Source: Bullera alba
Lineage: Eukaryota > Basidiomycota > Tremellomycetes > Tremellales > Bulleraceae
Assembly: GCA_001600095.1 (NCBI GenBank)
Contig: BCIX01000001.1
Coordinates: forward strand, 1,240,001-1,304,000
Reading direction: 5' to 3'
DNA: 64,000 bases
The translations under genes were made by a program, and so were the position numbers. The notes beneath the pieces are model-generated. The model was not told the DNA's origin, did no database searches, and saw nothing but the letters and a program-made list of their open reading frames with translations. Positions 1 to 11,368 of the stretch are shown here, one piece after another. Numbering within the stretch: position 1 is the stretch's first letter; the number at the start of each line of letters is the position of its first letter.

Positions 1-1298
1 CCTCGAGGGATTGAGAGAATTGACCGTCTGGTGCAAGTCGCTCTTGGGTCTCTCGGCGGATAGCAGCACGGAAGAGTTTGTCAAAGAGGTCGCGAGGAGG
101 AACGCGGAGATGGTAGGAAAATGGCAGGTGTACGGCTGGATGCACGGCGTGCTCAACACCGACAATATCAGTATACTGGGATTGACGATCGACTTTGGCC
201 CTTACGCATTTATGGACATCTGGGATGAGGGGCACATTTGCAGTGAGTCCACTTATCAATGAAATTTGTGGATCTGACGTCAATGAAATTTGTGGATCTG
301 ACGCCTTCTAGACCACTCCGACCCTTCGGGATTATACTCGTACAGAAGACAACCGGAGCGAGTGCTCTTCGCTCTCGACAAGTTAGCCACCACACTGTAC
401 CCCTTGATCGGGTATGAGAAGCTGCATGGGACCGCTCAAGCTGGCTTCTCTGAGGGCAAGACCCCCTCGGATGTCAAGGAGTGGAACGCCGCCGCCGAGG
501 AGAGCATGAAGGGCTGGGAAGAGGTGTTCTGGGACGTGGAGAAACTCACCGAGAGGCAGGGCTGGCAAAAGGCAAGCAAAACGCATTTTAGTAAATATTC
601 TGACCCCGCTGTAGAGATTCGGACTTCAGACGTACCGAGACTCGGACGACCGGGACATCTTCTTCGACTACCTTACCATCCTCCGGACATACTCGGTCGA
701 CTTTAACGCTTCCTTCAGGAGACTGTCCACCTTCCAACCGAGCCGAGTGGACGAAGAGCGGTATTTGCGATTGTTCAGTGTCGACTTTATAGCCGATTGC
801 ACCACTACCCTGAGATCAGACTCGGTCGACGACGCCATTGCCGCTATCAAGGGCTGGTTGGAGGTGTACGCCAAACGGGCAACTGTCGAGGAGGAGGTTC
901 AAGCTTGGCAGAAGGTTGATGCTGGTAGTGCAGCTTTGGATCTACGGAAAGCACTAGAGACGGGCCTCAAGGGAGAAGGGTGGGAGAGAAACAGAGAGCT
1001 AGGAATGAAGTCGGTAAACCCACGATTCGTGCTACGACAATGGGTCCTGGAAGAGGTTATCGATCAGCTGCACAAGAATCTGGACGATATCAAGGAGAGC
1101 CGAAAAGTCCTAGCTCGCGTTTTGGATGTGAGTAATGCCAGAGGCAAGTAGATCGCTGACCCTGCGCAGATGTCACTCAATCCGTTCCACCCGTATGGCG
1201 AGGATGGCCAGAGCACCGGCGAAGGTGCAGTCCGCGAGAGGTTGTGCGGGCTTGGAAAAAGAGAGATGCTTGGCTTCCAGTGTTCCTGCTCGAGTTAG
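1..1298 (+). CDS. SELO: Protein adenylyltransferase SelO, C-terminal part
   Basis: The 5' end lies outside the window. SelO is a mitochondrial pseudokinase that transfers AMP to protein side chains under oxidative stress. Coding exons read as <1-242, 312-571, 630-1127 and 1170-1298. The first exon carries the family signature NTDNISILGLTIDFGP, whose Asn and Asp correspond to the metal-binding pair of the pseudokinase fold; joining exons 1 and 2 restores ICNHSD, also typical. The second intron (572-629) is GC-AG rather than GT-AG, and keeps phase 0 on both sides. The protein ends CSCSS, so the antepenultimate residue, selenocysteine in animal SelO, is cysteine here. The next gene, LUC7, converges on it from 1496. 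Confidence 0.93.
256..303. repeat. 24-bp perfect tandem duplication inside a SELO intron
   Basis: Two identical 24-bp copies, 256-279 and 280-303, lie head to tail inside the intron at 243-311. One copy alone would leave a 45-nt intron, which is the usual size in this window. The duplication therefore looks like a recent slippage or repair event that lengthened a minimal intron without touching its ends. Confidence 0.95.
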
Positions 1299-1495
1299 AG
1301 TGTAGCATTGATATCAGCATCGATCAAATGTATCTGAAGTAGACGTAGCCATTGGCGGGATCACTGCTGCATTTCACGGGAGTTGACTCTACACCAATCG
1401 TCTCTTAGACGGACTCCTCGATCGCGATCGGTCTCTCCTCCTGTCGTCACTGGTGTCTGTCAGCTCTGTGGAGCTGACCTGAAGTGGTTCTGGAC

Positions 1496-2923
1496 TCACT
1501 CGTACTTTCTCTCCCTATCACGGTCTCGCCTGTCCCTGTCGTCGTGACGGCTGCTCCTATCGACTGAATCAGCTTTGCCACTTGCAACCGAAGTCTTTCG
1601 AGCGGTAAGCTCACCTCTCCCGATCATACTTGTCGTACTTGTCATCCCTGTCCCTGTATCGATCCCGCGAGTCTCTGTCCCTCTCTCGGTCCCCACCTTC
1701 CCTGTCTCTATACCTCTCTCTGCGGTCCTCCTTGATGTCCTCAACGAGCTCGCCGGCTTCTCTCTTCACTTTGTCGCCGTGACCGACTGCGGGCATCTCG
1801 TCGGCTGGAGGCACCCGAGGTCCGTTGAGAGGCGTATGTGGCCTGTCGTCCATTCGCCCAGGTGGGAACAGCGATGAAGGGCCAGAAGGAGCGGATGGAG
1901 GAGGGAGGGCATTGGGTCTGGGGCCAGCGGGAGCGTTGCTGGGAGGGGCGCCATTGGGCGGGGGTGCAGGGTGGGATATACTGGATCGACCGGTCATTCT
2001 CTCTTCGGCAAACTTGGCCAAGAGGTTTCGCAGGTCATTGTAACCCAAATGCAGCTGGACAGATCAGCATGGGTCAAAGGGGTGCGATCACTTTCACTCA
2101 CTTTACCACCAAAGTGATCGGCTAGTCGCTTGTCACTATCCAACACTGACAACATGGCACCCTAACCCAGTATATCAGCGAAGGTCTCTAAGCTTGGTGA
2201 AGCACTTACACAGGTCTCGCAGACTCTCAGCTTTTGATGTCCCGAGGCACCGGCCGTCTCGTTCAGATTCGTCAACTCCTTCTCCTTGTCCGCCTTGAGG
2301 TTCTTCAACGCATCCACCGCCGCCAGCTTTTCCATCGATTCCTCGACTTTACCGGCCTCACCCAACGCCTCAATCTCCTCGGTACCGCCTTGGATCGAAA
2401 GCTCAATCTCTCCAATCTCCTTCATCAAGTCGACCGTCTTTCTGTTCTCCTCGGGGGTCTTCTCGAGCTTCTTCTGCGAGGCTCGGATCCTCCGGTCGCA
2501 GTCGTCAATGAAGCCGTAGATTGTGTTTTCGTGTTCCTGCTTGAAAGCCTTGATTCGGGCGTCGTTCGGATTTGCCGCTAGGTGTTCTTGGAACTGCTTG
2601 AGGATCCGGTCGGAGTGCTGCTTTGGGCATTGTCCCAGGTCCATCCTCTGCAGATGATCAGCCTCAAGAACACGTGATTATTCAAACAGCACCCACGGTG
2701 TTACCAAAGATGGTGTGAGGGCATGTCCCGAATAAAAAGTTCCTGCACACTTTGATGTCCCACCAATCGAGGTTGATCACCTGGGTACCCATCGCCTCTG
2801 GACCCATCATTTGCTAAGTGGGGCTCATCAGTTCTCGACCTCTGCGAAGCTACATGATCTAGACACAGAGGAAGGGGAGGTCAAGTCACTCACCTCTAGC
2901 AGCCTCCGCTGCATCTCCGCCAT
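1496..2923 (-). CDS. LUC7: LUC7-like U1 snRNP splicing factor
   Basis: LUC7 binds U1 snRNP and helps select 5' splice sites in the nucleus. Exons on the minus strand are 2894-2923, 2697-2813, 2210-2647, 2102-2161, 1615-2054 and 1496-1556, giving 381 residues. The N-terminus MAEMQRRLLE opens the family domain. The first zinc finger is seen around VCRNFLFGTCPHTIFGNT and the following MDLGQCPKQHSD; a long charged helical segment follows, then the second finger (VCETC with downstream His). The tail is proline-rich and then dense in RD/RE/DR dipeptides, as in LUC7L proteins. The exon 2 donor was placed at GTGGGT after ACC because only that keeps the frame and gives the family sequence. U1-C, another U1 snRNP protein, is at the far end of the window. 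Confidence 0.95.
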
Positions 2924-3325
2924 TTTACCCATATTGACTCAATTTTCCGAGCGTCTTTACTTCAGCAGCAACTCTATCCTAGTCCCGAGCGGTCGATAGA
3001 AGGCGCAGCGTCTCCTGAGAGATCGAGAAAGAGGAGGCAGGCAGTCGCTAATATTGACGACCTGAAATCTCGAGAATCAGTGGCTGCTGTTGCAGCTGTT
3101 GCCAACGTCCAATGTAAACGGTGGGCTCATTTAAGCTAAAAGGGTTCTGAGCATGGACCCCGCCAGTCCACCACTCCAGAGTACCGCCTATGGTGCAAGA
3201 AGTACTGCATGCAGTTGACGATCGTCCTAGCAGCTTCGTGGACGTCGAAGGAGATGCAGATGATGCTTATGATGTGCTGATGGAGTTTGATTGACGAAAA
3301 CATGCTATGACCCGACTAATGCACG

Positions 3326-4793
3326 CTAATCCTCCTCTTCATCGTCCTCAACGTACACGACTTCATCGTCCTCGTCCTCCTCTGCCAGCACTGTGACGGC
3401 AAGTCCTTCGGTGTCGATACTCACTAGTCCACTGGCAAAGAGGTACGCAACCATGACTCCCGCCGAACCCAAATACCACAGCCACCTCCCCCTCCGGAGT
3501 GCCTTCTCCCGTTGTATCCTGCTGTCCAGCTCCTTTGACTGCGGCTTGGACGGCGTAGGGTCTCTTGCGAACCATGACAAAGGGTTGATACTCTCCCACA
3601 GCGATGAGGCGGGTGGCTGCTCGGTACTGGAGGGTACCCTGCACCAAATACCTTCGGTCGTTGATGAGCTTGGAGCAGAGCCGAATAGTCGATCTGCCAT
3701 GCGTCCATAATGCGAGACCAAATTTGAGAAGCCTTCCTTGACTAAATTAGGATATAAGGGGTTGGGGAATTCGGGCTCAAGTATCAAAGCGAGATGAGCG
3801 AACAGTGAGCAGTCGGCGGTCGATGGTCTGCATTAGGCGTCAGCAAGGTCAACCTTGAATAGCGTCTGAACCTACTTTTGACCAAAGAAGAACAGCTTCT
3901 CCCCGACTCTACGCTCCAAAGGCGCAAGAACACCTTTTATCCGTTCCACCAACTTCGGTATAGTCAGCACACTACCTCACTCAAAGTGACCCCCTGCTCA
4001 CCTCCTCCTCGCTGCGTTTGCGCCTTCTTGCCTCGAACTCCTTACCAGCGTTCCACCCACTCCACGCCCTTGGAGCGACCGTACCTCCCGGCGCATGGAC
4101 ATATGTCTGCTCGAGCTTCCTCCTGTCTTCTTCTACCAAGTCGCCTACACCAGGGTCAGGTATCACTCCGCGCAAGGGTACTCAAACGATGAGGCCAGAC
4201 TGACCATCATTGAAGCCGCCTAGACCCCAAAGCCCGACGTGCTGTAGTCGGCCTTTATACAGAGATCGCAGGCGCTGGGGGATATATGTCGATTGAGGGA
4301 ATGAGAGGTTTTGGGCATGCGCTTTGCCTATAGTCTGAGGATAGTTTGGTGGTAACGAGTACAGGTTGTGGTTCTACATGGCAGCTTTAGCACAATATCG
4401 AGAAGTCAGGAGACCTTGCGACTTACCACTAGGTCTGACAACTGTCCCTCTATGTATGCGACCCAAGAGAGGTTTTCTCCTTTCTCCTCTGGTGTGAGCT
4501 CCGAGTCAATGTCGTTGTAACCAGGTATCGACTTCAAGTGGTTGATGTTGATTTGATGGCCCAAATGCGTCACATAGGGCAATTTGCCTATCGCTCACTC
4601 AGCACCTCGGCTATATTCGGATTCGATACCCACCGCCATTCACGCCCCAGTCACCTGTTTTGGTGGTGTACTTCCGAGGACAAGCCAATTGCAGTACGGC
4701 CAAGTGATAGAGCGATTCGACATCGCTAAACGGCAAAGGATCCAACCGAGGGGTCCCGTGTAGGATGATAGGTTGCGAGGACGTTCCAGACAT
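3326..4793 (-). CDS. SAM37: SAM37/metaxin-like subunit of the mitochondrial sorting and assembly machinery
   Basis: Predicted peripheral or tail-anchored outer-membrane subunit of the SAM complex, which inserts beta-barrel proteins. The spliced protein is about 395 residues in six or so exons. It reads MSGTSSQPIILHG at the start, then GKLPYV (the substrate-like loop of GST-fold metaxins), ENLSWVAYIEGQLSDLV, and near the C-terminus STADCSLFAHLALILEP, the metaxin C-terminal helical signature. One hydrophobic span (WLWYLGSAGVMVAYLFASGL) lies near the end, followed by an acidic tail ending EDDEEED. The tail anchor and acidic tail are seen directly; SAM37 rather than a generic metaxin is inferred from length and fungal setting. 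The ATG at 4793 is the first in frame. Confidence 0.85.
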
Positions 4794-5234
4794 CTTCTGA
4801 GCTGCCAGCTTGCGTGTTTCCTCGTTGGCGAAGTGAAGTCAGAGCTCGTATGTTGCTATTGCCTCGGCTCAGGACAGACCGGACAAAGATGAAAGACCTC
4901 GCCCACGTCGAGCTCATGTTGGAACTTGGAACCAGCAGCAGCAAGCAAGCAGCTCAACGAGCAAGATCGCGAATCGGTGATCGCCGACTATGACTTGACG
5001 GGCATGATCACGAACTGCTATAACACGTTGACAACCGGAGATAGCAGCGAGGACGAGCTGACCTTTGCTTCTATGTTGCATTGAGATTGCTTGCTACAGA
5101 ATGCACTACTAGGTGATACAGTGATGTTCTTTTTGATGGGTTTCGACCTGCGTTCCGTGGAGACACACCTCCCACAAGATGCCGCCTTCGATCATCTCGC
5201 ATTTTTTTGGTAGCAAACGAGTCTCTCGCCTAGG
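4794..5234. other. Intergenic spacer between SAM37 and PDE1
   Basis: About 440 bp upstream of SAM37 and downstream of PDE1, both on the minus strand. Short reading frames here have no family features. It should hold the SAM37 promoter; no specific motif was recognised. Confidence 0.5.
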
Positions 5235-7102
5235 CTATATCACTGAGCAAAGTATCAGCCTCCCGTCCACCAGCCAGCATGATTCTGACTCACAGATCCT
5301 ATCCCCCCTCTTGACCTCTACGAATCGAACTCCAAGTCCACCCGTGTTCTCCGACGATTCGAGATCACGCAACTCTGTCATGATCCGCTCCCGGGACGTC
5401 TTGCCCGACGGATGCGGGACCAGCGACTCCTTGATGTGTGTGACGAAGATACGCAGGCCGTCCAGTGGTGGTCTATCAGGTCAGCAGGGATCTGTACCCA
5501 GCTTGGCAGTACTCACTTGCCATCTACCCGCTTCACGCCCGCTGCCAGCTTTTTCAACTCGTACAGCATGCCCGGAGGGGAGATATGTCCAAACATCAAA
5601 TGTGCCGGTCGAGCAGAATCATACGAGCATTCAATCTGTCGATAATCAGCAGTCTGTTCTTGAGGCAAGTGGACGACTTACAAAGATCCCAGCTAATCGT
5701 CCTTGATCCCAGCTCCTAGCGGCTTCCTCCCATATCGCCTGATTGTACTCTCTCGCCCGGTCTCGACCTTCCACATCGTGCCCCTCCTCCCCCGGAAGCC
5801 GAAAGTCACTTTCCACATCACCAAAGAAGAGGAATTCTCGTCGACCCGAGGCGCTCGTCTCGCTCACAGCCGAGCTGGACTCCGCTTGAGCAAGCCTTGA
5901 CGAGGAGCGACTGCCGCGTCGTGGCACACTAGGTTCCGAGGGCCCGGCTGAGGCGGATCCAGACGGGGTGCCGCCCACGGCCTCTGGATCGTATCGAATG
6001 AACATTGCCGACGACTCGTACGTTCCTTTCGAAGTACACCCGTGAGATACGTGAAACTTGAGCGTGGTGATGGGGAGACCGGAATGCAACGGTCGATGAA
6101 CTTTGGCTGGTTGTAGACTGTACAAGATCAGCCAAACTCGACGTAGCTCTACGTCGTTACTCACGGAGCGAAAATCACACCGCAGCCTCCACAAGTCCCC
6201 ATGTGGTCCGAGTCGCTTTCTGCGACGCTGTGCCGTCTCTCTATCGGTGGAGGATCCTGTACCTCTGTTTTGCGCCTCTTTCGTGACGAGCTGTCGTCTG
6301 GCGCTGCTATGCTGCCTCCCGCAGCGAGCGGCTTGCCAGAACTTTCGCTAGCCCAGGTGCCCAGCTCGGGCCAGATCTCTCCTCCATACGCCTTGGACAG
6401 CCTTTCCAGAGTCTTCCGCGTGGCGTACACCGGTGGCTGAGGCATGGCCGGCGGAGGTGGTGGCCGTTTGGGTATCCGCGAAGTTGGCGGGGGTGATAGC
6501 GGTGCGCCATTGCTATCTCTGCTCTTGACAGAGGTTGTGACAGGAGGCCGAGGAGGTATCGATCCGGACATGAGTATAAGCGACAAGCAGTGGTCCAAAT
6601 GCGCATGCGTGATGAGGTAGCACCTGGTCGTCAGTCGAGCACGTAACGATTACTCACGATAATAGGGAGAATATGTAGCCCGCTTGGAGGATCGGGGAGT
6701 TGTGGGTCTCAGGCATGTTGAGCGTGGGAAACAGCTGGGACAGGCCTTGTCTCTCGATAAGATCGGTCAGAGCTCCAAGACCGGATCCTAGAAGCAAGCG
6801 TTAGGGAAACGTTTTTCACGAGAGACCTTGTCATTACTTACCTCCTTCTATCGCGACAATCCCATCTTCCCAACTGCTCTTGTATGGCTTCAACAAGTAT
6901 CTATTCCGCGCGTCAGCGCCGTTGCTGTCTAGCTTCCTGGATTCTCCGCAGAAGCCTTCCACCCATAATCACATGCCACTCACCCCGAAGAATCCGTCTC
7001 CAGCGGACCACCTCCGCTGCCCAAGACGACCATCTCAAAGATGGGTTCTGCCGACGTGTCATCATCTCCACAGGCGCTCATCGGTGTGTTTCTCGACACC
7101 AT
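5235..7102 (-). CDS. PDE1: Class II (low-affinity) cAMP phosphodiesterase
   Basis: Hydrolyses cAMP and so dampens PKA signalling; the fold is metallo-beta-lactamase-like. Exons read in order: EMVVLGSGGGPLETDSSG near the N-terminus, SSWEDGIVAIEGG, then THAHLDHCLSLILMSGS, which contains the H-x-H-L-D-H metal-binding signature of class II enzymes, then HVSHGCTSKGTYESSAMFIRY, EFLFFGDVESD, IECSYDSARP, LMFGHISPPGMLYELK and the short terminus GDRILI. The last intron was placed to end at the TTGCTCAG just before that terminus. A proline- and serine-rich insert of about 110 residues sits between the metal site and the next core strand. The start is either the ATG at 7102 or the in-frame ATG at 7081. 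Confidence 0.93.
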
Positions 7103-8517
7103 ACTCCTTGTCGAGGTTTGAGCGAAGGCTCGCGCTTGACTTGCACTTTGTACTTTTGACCGAGGTGGATTTCCAGGATGGCAGAGGTGGATACAAAGGA
7201 TGACGTAGAGGCGTTGTTGACGAGAGAAAGGTGGACGGTGAATGAGACAATATCTATCTTGGGTGTTGCGAGTTTGAGTGCGTTTACAGTTGATGTTGTT
7301 ATGTGAATCGCTGCTCAAGTCTGATCTCAACGTTAATGCTTGACGTAGATGACTGTTGTCGAGGTTGTCGAAGCTGTCGACAAGATGGCCGTGTTACATG
7401 CATGCAGGCAGGTCGGTATGTATCAGTATGTACACCCCCCCCCCCCCCCCCCTCCCCTTCGCGACTAAAGTTGGGATGCTCATTAACACGATCTCGGCAT
7501 CCCTCCCTTCCTGCCCCTAGAAGCCCCTAGACTGTCCCCTGTTTGCTCGGATGCTAAAGGGGGAGATCTCCAGGGCGATCAGGGAACCATTGAGTTGATC
7601 CGGAAATCAAGGTTATCCCACCGCCCTCCCGCCTCCGCCGAAACATCCTCTCAACCATATTCATACTTCCGCCGCTGTTGGGCCGGATACAGCCACTGGC
7701 AAGCACAGGCAAGCACTGCGCAGCTCTGCGCATCCTATCTCCTCGACCGTTGTTCCCGGCGCCTGTGCTCACAACTCACAAGGCCCCAGAATTCCGGAGG
7801 ATCTGCCTAGGTCAGCCTGCTCGCCATCCGGAACGCCATAAAGCCATCCCAAACCACCATCTTCCACCACCGTTCTAGAGACATCCTCCACTTATCTAAG
7901 TTCAGTGACGCTGACTTCATGCTCTCACACCGTCGACTGCCACTGACTGCTACCACAGGCCACCACCCACCACACGCGCCTCAGCCGCGCCTCATCTCCG
8001 TGTCCGCTTCGTCATGCCATGTTCAAGCCTTCTCAAGCCAATGAACGCATTGGGACAAGCGCCAAACCCGAGGCGCACAGACGGAAATGTTCTATAACTT
8101 CTATTGTTCTGTCCGATAGGCGTGATCAAGGCGTGATTATGATCGACCGGGCCGTTTGACCGCTCGGCACACGCAACAAAGTCACTTCTTCCGTCCGAAC
8201 TATAATCGCTGAATCCGACTCGGCTGCTTTTCGGTCACATCAGACTGGCTTCCAACGGGAAAGAGGACTACGGAACGCCTCTGATCGCAAGCCCTGCAAG
8301 CTGCTGCCAGCGAACTTATTACTGACGCTCATGCTAGCTCAACAAGTCATTCACAGAGTGATTCCTAGATCCTCGCTCGTCTCGCCGGAACCATACATGA
8401 TACACTTGTTTAATGTTCGCCGATCGTCATGTCACCGGGTCACTAATTGCAATCTGTTTACAGAAGCTCAGCGCTCAATCCTCAACCTAGCTCGACCTTT
8501 TCGTCAGCGAACTCAAC
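7103..8517. other. Long gene-free spacer upstream of PDE1
   Basis: The largest spacer in the window, about 1.4 kb. It contains a pure cytosine run (7435-7452) and long C/T-rich stretches, with no reading frame resembling a protein family. It probably carries the PDE1 promoter and a long 5' leader; upstream non-coding exons are possible but cannot be shown. Confidence 0.5.
7435..7452. repeat. 18-nt cytosine homopolymer
   Basis: Eighteen C in a row, interrupted once by T and followed by four more C. On the PDE1 strand it reads as a G tract about 340 bp upstream of the start codon. The exact length of such a run is often uncertain in sequencing. Confidence 0.9.
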
Positions 8518-11368
8518 TCAACTCATGGCTAGCCACCCACTCACACTCTTCATCCACGACCACCTCTCCTTCTCCATCGCATCATCCAAAGTGGCCTCAA
8601 TGTCACGCGTCATGTCCGCGTCCTTCCCATACCATCTATACGCATCCAAGAGCGCTTCCCCAAGCTCCTGCACTCCGGCCGTTATGTTCTCATCTAGCGG
8701 AGGGATCCGATTTGCCCGAGCCAAAATCCTCCTCTCGGCGTCGAGGTCCGCCGCTTGCGCCTTGATCCACTGTTCCTCCCTCCTAAAGCTCTTTGTCAAG
8801 AACCTGCGCGAGCTCTTCAAAACGTCTTGTCCCTCTGTCATCTGATCCTCATCGTCGTCGTCGTCGTCCGGATCGACAGGCTGGATCACCTTTTGGTTCT
8901 CCTGGTAGGGTTGGCTGTACTTGAGGTCGAGGAGGGCATTGGCTTCGTCCGCCCTGTTGATCACTTGGGCCAATCGCTTGGTGATTACGTCGAACAAGAG
9001 CACGGCTCGTTCGAAACGCAAGTGTGCGCCGCATATCACTGTGGGTAGCTCGACCTTACTCCACGCGTCGTGGAGGTGAACGGTACCAATTGTATGGGGC
9101 CTACTATCGAGTCGGCTCGGATCTTGAAGTCTCCATTTGACCTCTTGTAGCCTGCGGACCTGTAGGCGATGTTGCAGCTGGGGCAGAGGGAACTCGTTGG
9201 GTTCGAAATGCTTTGTACGGGTGATAGCTTTTTGCAGTGATGCGACCTCTGCGCGAACGACTAGGACCAGATCAGCGGGAAACGGTGTACTGAATGACTC
9301 ACCCTCAATATCAAAGACGTCTGTCACGATCGGCAGCAGCTCGTCTCCTTTGACTGCATCCGTCTCAACTCCAGTATGTCTGAGGACGTGCTGGACCAGC
9401 GCGTCGATCTCTCCATGTGACATCATCCTGTAGTAGCGGCTGCATTTGGAGGGATTAATGGGATCTGGCTCCAGAGTGCCAATTGGCTCTCGTTCATATT
9501 TGTAGTCGGTCGGCTCCTGGTAGTCTGGATGGGCGATTGTGCACCTCCATTGACAATCGTCTGGGCGTTCCGCCGCCGTTTCAACGTGTGAGAAGCCGTG
9601 AAGGCTGAGGACGTTGCCGCGGACATTGCAGAGGAGAGTTGGTTCGCAATACGAAATGCGGATCTGGTGTCAGCTCAGTTTCCCGTCCTGGACCTACCTC
9701 CTCTCCTGCTGCCATCTTTGTGTCGTTCCGGAGTATACGCATCGGTCGCGGGTCATCCAATCTGAATGGAAAGACTATGTGGGCATTAGGTTCACAGCCA
9801 TGTCCAAATAGTGCTGCTTTGTCCGATATGCACCATCCGATTGTCGATGCAAGCTTGTTGGGGATAGGGAACATCTCACACTGGATCTAAAGGGTGTCAG
9901 CTCGGTGGTTTCATGTCCCGGCTACACTCACTTGTCTGATGTGAAACAGCAAGTCATCCTCTCTCTTTAGCAATCGATCAACTAGCTTCTGCATCCGAGG
10001 AGCAAAGCTCATGTGTGAGAGAAATACAATGACCTCATCCGAGAGCTCTTCGAGGAACTGCTTTACTTCTGCAGAGCAAATGACAACTGCCCACATCAGC
10101 AACAATCCCCGTTGCTGTAACTCGAACTACTTACGAGGGTATTTGCGCATTGAAGCCTCCTGTTAAGAGTCAGCCTTTGCAGTCTAGCTCTCGGCTAGGC
10201 ACACACAGGCTTGGCCAGTCTCTCAATGCAAGCCTTGACGATGAGGCGTACCTCGGCAGAGGGCATGATGCTGGTCTCCTCCAGAACCCGGCACTCTGCT
10301 CGATGTGCGTTGGCATTCCTAGCATAGCATCGCTGCGATAGGGTTCAGCGATCGAAAATGAGAAATCTGAGATGCACTCACCACGGAGCAAAAGAGAACC
10401 ATATTGCGACCCCCGCAAGGTAAAAACGTGTTGGCCTTGACCGGTGGATAGCTGACTGTCGCAGCGAAACAACCATAACAGTGGGTCAAGCATAGCTCGG
10501 AATGTATCGTCAAGTGTTTGATATCGCAGTCAAGGACAGGTGATCCCGCGGGCACTGTATCTCCAGAGGAGGCCCGCACCTTTCGTACAATGGTCTCCGT
10601 GGTCGAGTCTGGGAAAACGAAGAGGCCTGCCTGTTCTGCCGTCTCCGATCGGTCTACAAGCGAACGACGGGGTGTTCTGGGACCGGCGGGGGAGCTCGTC
10701 GATGATCTATCCTGGATGAGGACCTGAGGAGGCGAGAATGATGATAGTACTGGAGTCGGAGGAAGGATTTGCACTGGAGGGGTAGCGGCGACGTCGAGTG
10801 TGATAGGCTGCCGATCGATCTCGATCGTGTCGGGATTGTGAGTGTCGTACAGAGCACCTTGGTTGTCTGATACTGATGATGTGGCTAGTGTAGTCGTCCA
10901 TGCCTCCACCCGGGATGTCTTTCCATGCCTCTTTGTCTTCTTTTCCTCGCTGTGGCGGTCTGCAGTCTCGACTGCCACGGAGCGCGGTGGACTCGATCCT
11001 CCTCCTACTTCGAGGCTGTTGACCTGCAGAAGTTGTTCTGCACTCGATCGGAGACAAGGTTGATCGTATGGGAGGATTGGACCTGTTGCCTCGGTCCCAT
11101 CGATGGGGTTAAGAGTGATCCTGTTGATGCCTGCAGCGAGACAGTCAGAGGGGTTCTCGGAAGGAGAGCGAGCTCGGGGAACCGGAGCTAGACCTATCGA
11201 CAAACCATGTAGCTTGGAGACCAGGGCTTGATCATCGTCATCCTTGATTTCCGGAGCCTTGGTGGGGTTGGGTGGGTTGTGAGGAGTTGTGGAGTGGGAT
11301 TTGAGATTTGCCTTGGTGGACTGGGGAGCCTGAGGATCATACTCGATCCCAGTCAAGGCCGAGGTCAT
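8518..11368 (-). CDS. SET and MYND domain protein (SMYD-like lysine methyltransferase)
   Basis: Roughly 850-900 residues in about seven exons. The first 280 residues are low-complexity (Ser, Pro, Thr) with no family match. A MYND finger follows: C-x2-C in THCYGCF, then CGGR, then F-C-S-V-R-C, x7, H-x3-C after an intron whose acceptor at CGCAG keeps the frame. The SET core appears as MFPIPNKLASTIGW, LFGHGCEPNAHIVFPF (the N-H-S-C-x-P-N type motif with small changes), AAGEEV and IRISYCEP, which fits S-adenosylmethionine and substrate binding. About 300 helical and acidic residues follow. Substrate and location are unknown. In the MYND finger the fourth expected Cys is Arg. A 42-nt in-frame segment near 9260-9300 has splice signals and is probably an intron. 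Confidence 0.85.

Noticed and set aside
1575..2125. Plus-strand open frames across LUC7.
   Set aside because: They are reflections of the repetitive RD/RE-rich coding on the other strand and lack any family feature.
10319..10382. A C-terminal end to the SET-MYND protein at the sequence ending AAMLC.
   Set aside because: Splicing at GTGAGT to the CGCAG acceptor completes the MYND pattern C-x3-C-x7-H-x3-C and continues into the SET domain.
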